The translations under genes and the position numbers were made by a program. Positions 11,214 to 11,220 of a stretch of 11,220 nucleotides of DNA are shown here, piece after piece; position 1 is the stretch's first letter; each line of letters begins with the position of its first letter. The stretch comes from Phycisphaerae bacterium (GTDB lineage: Bacteria > Planctomycetota > Phycisphaerae > SM23-33): positions 1-11,220 of the forward strand of contig DAOVQV010000023.1 of the NCBI GenBank assembly GCA_030628445.1, written 5' to 3'. The notes beneath the pieces were generated by a model. The model did no database searches and was not told the origin of the DNA. It saw only the letters and a program-made list of their open reading frames with translations.

Positions 11214-11220
11214 AGAAGGC
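11201..11220 (+). repeat. GGCAAC element, copy 10, truncated by the window end
   Basis: CAACCAGGCGTGAAGAAGGC matches bases inside copies 8 (8816-8835) and 9 (9840-9859). It spans the stop/start overlap at the end of the zinc-ribbon gene. The arm presumably continues beyond the window. Confidence 0.75.
11210..11220 (+). CDS. Start of the next gene (partial)
   Basis: GTG at 11210 overlaps the TGA of the zinc-ribbon gene and begins V(M)-K-K-A, the same repeat-derived N-terminus seen at the ParB-like and initiator genes. Only the first codons are in the window, so no product can be named. Confidence 0.45.

Noticed and set aside
1..11220. Diversity-generating retroelement or toxin-antitoxin module
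   Set aside because: No reverse transcriptase, template/variable repeat pair or recognisable toxin-antitoxin family is seen; LRR variation is explained by tandem duplication.

Overview
The window looks like part of a prophage, or a phage-derived gene cluster, in a GC-rich planctomycete (probably Phycisphaerae-like). This assignment is inferred without a database search. It rests on a secreted type I dockerin protein with planctomycete-style calcium loops, a gpA-type terminase, and low-complexity 'host' repeats that have colonised the genes. All supported genes lie on the + strand. They form one almost gap-free operon in which most junctions overlap by ATGA, GTGA or an 8-10 nt overlap. No integrase, tRNA, CRISPR array or terminator was seen.

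Layout. Bases 1-162 are a leader with an AT-rich imperfect palindrome and a canonical G-quadruplex motif. 163-825 encodes a terminase-small-subunit-like DNA-binding protein. 818-2671 encodes a HerA/FtsK-like P-loop ATPase with two C-terminal winged-helix-like repeats. 2668-3222 is a ParB/Srx-fold protein, 3219-3722 a VRR-NUC nuclease and 3719-3943 a small unknown protein. 3940-5022 is a helix-turn-helix protein, probably a replication initiator, carrying four 17-bp iterons inside its coding sequence. 5019-5375 is a YkgJ-type metal-cluster protein and 5372-6151 a phage Gp37/Gp68 (DUF5131) protein. Three small unknown ORFs (6142-6738) are followed by a signal-peptide/dockerin protein (6735-7394), an HNH nuclease (7398-7952), a small ORF (7949-8119), a leucine-rich-repeat protein (8112-8606) and a 54-residue ORF (8627-8791). 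The window closes with the large terminase (8803-11013), an Ogr-like zinc-finger protein (11028-11213) and the first codons of another gene (11210 onward).

Two things stand out. First, about ten copies of a GC-rich repeat with an 8-bp unit (AGGCAACC) lie within the reading frames. Several have complementary left and right arms around a GC core, making roughly 90-135 bp palindromic, protein-coding elements. They sit mainly at overlapping gene starts and between domains. The unit has no stop codon in any frame on either strand, and because 8 is not a multiple of 3 it yields the same octapeptide cycle in every frame. This resembles in principle the Rickettsia palindromic elements, but the sequence is different. 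Second, the iterons inside the 3940-5022 gene have the architecture of the lambda O gene/ori: inverted arms around an AAAAT spacer, followed by an A+T-richer stretch and hairpins. This suggests a replication origin embedded in the initiator gene.

How the parts may work together: the helix-turn-helix protein and its iterons would start replication. The ParB-like, VRR-NUC, ATPase and HNH proteins would process or move DNA, and the two terminase-like proteins would package it. The dockerin, LRR, YkgJ and Gp37/68 genes look like accessory cargo whose roles cannot be settled from sequence alone.
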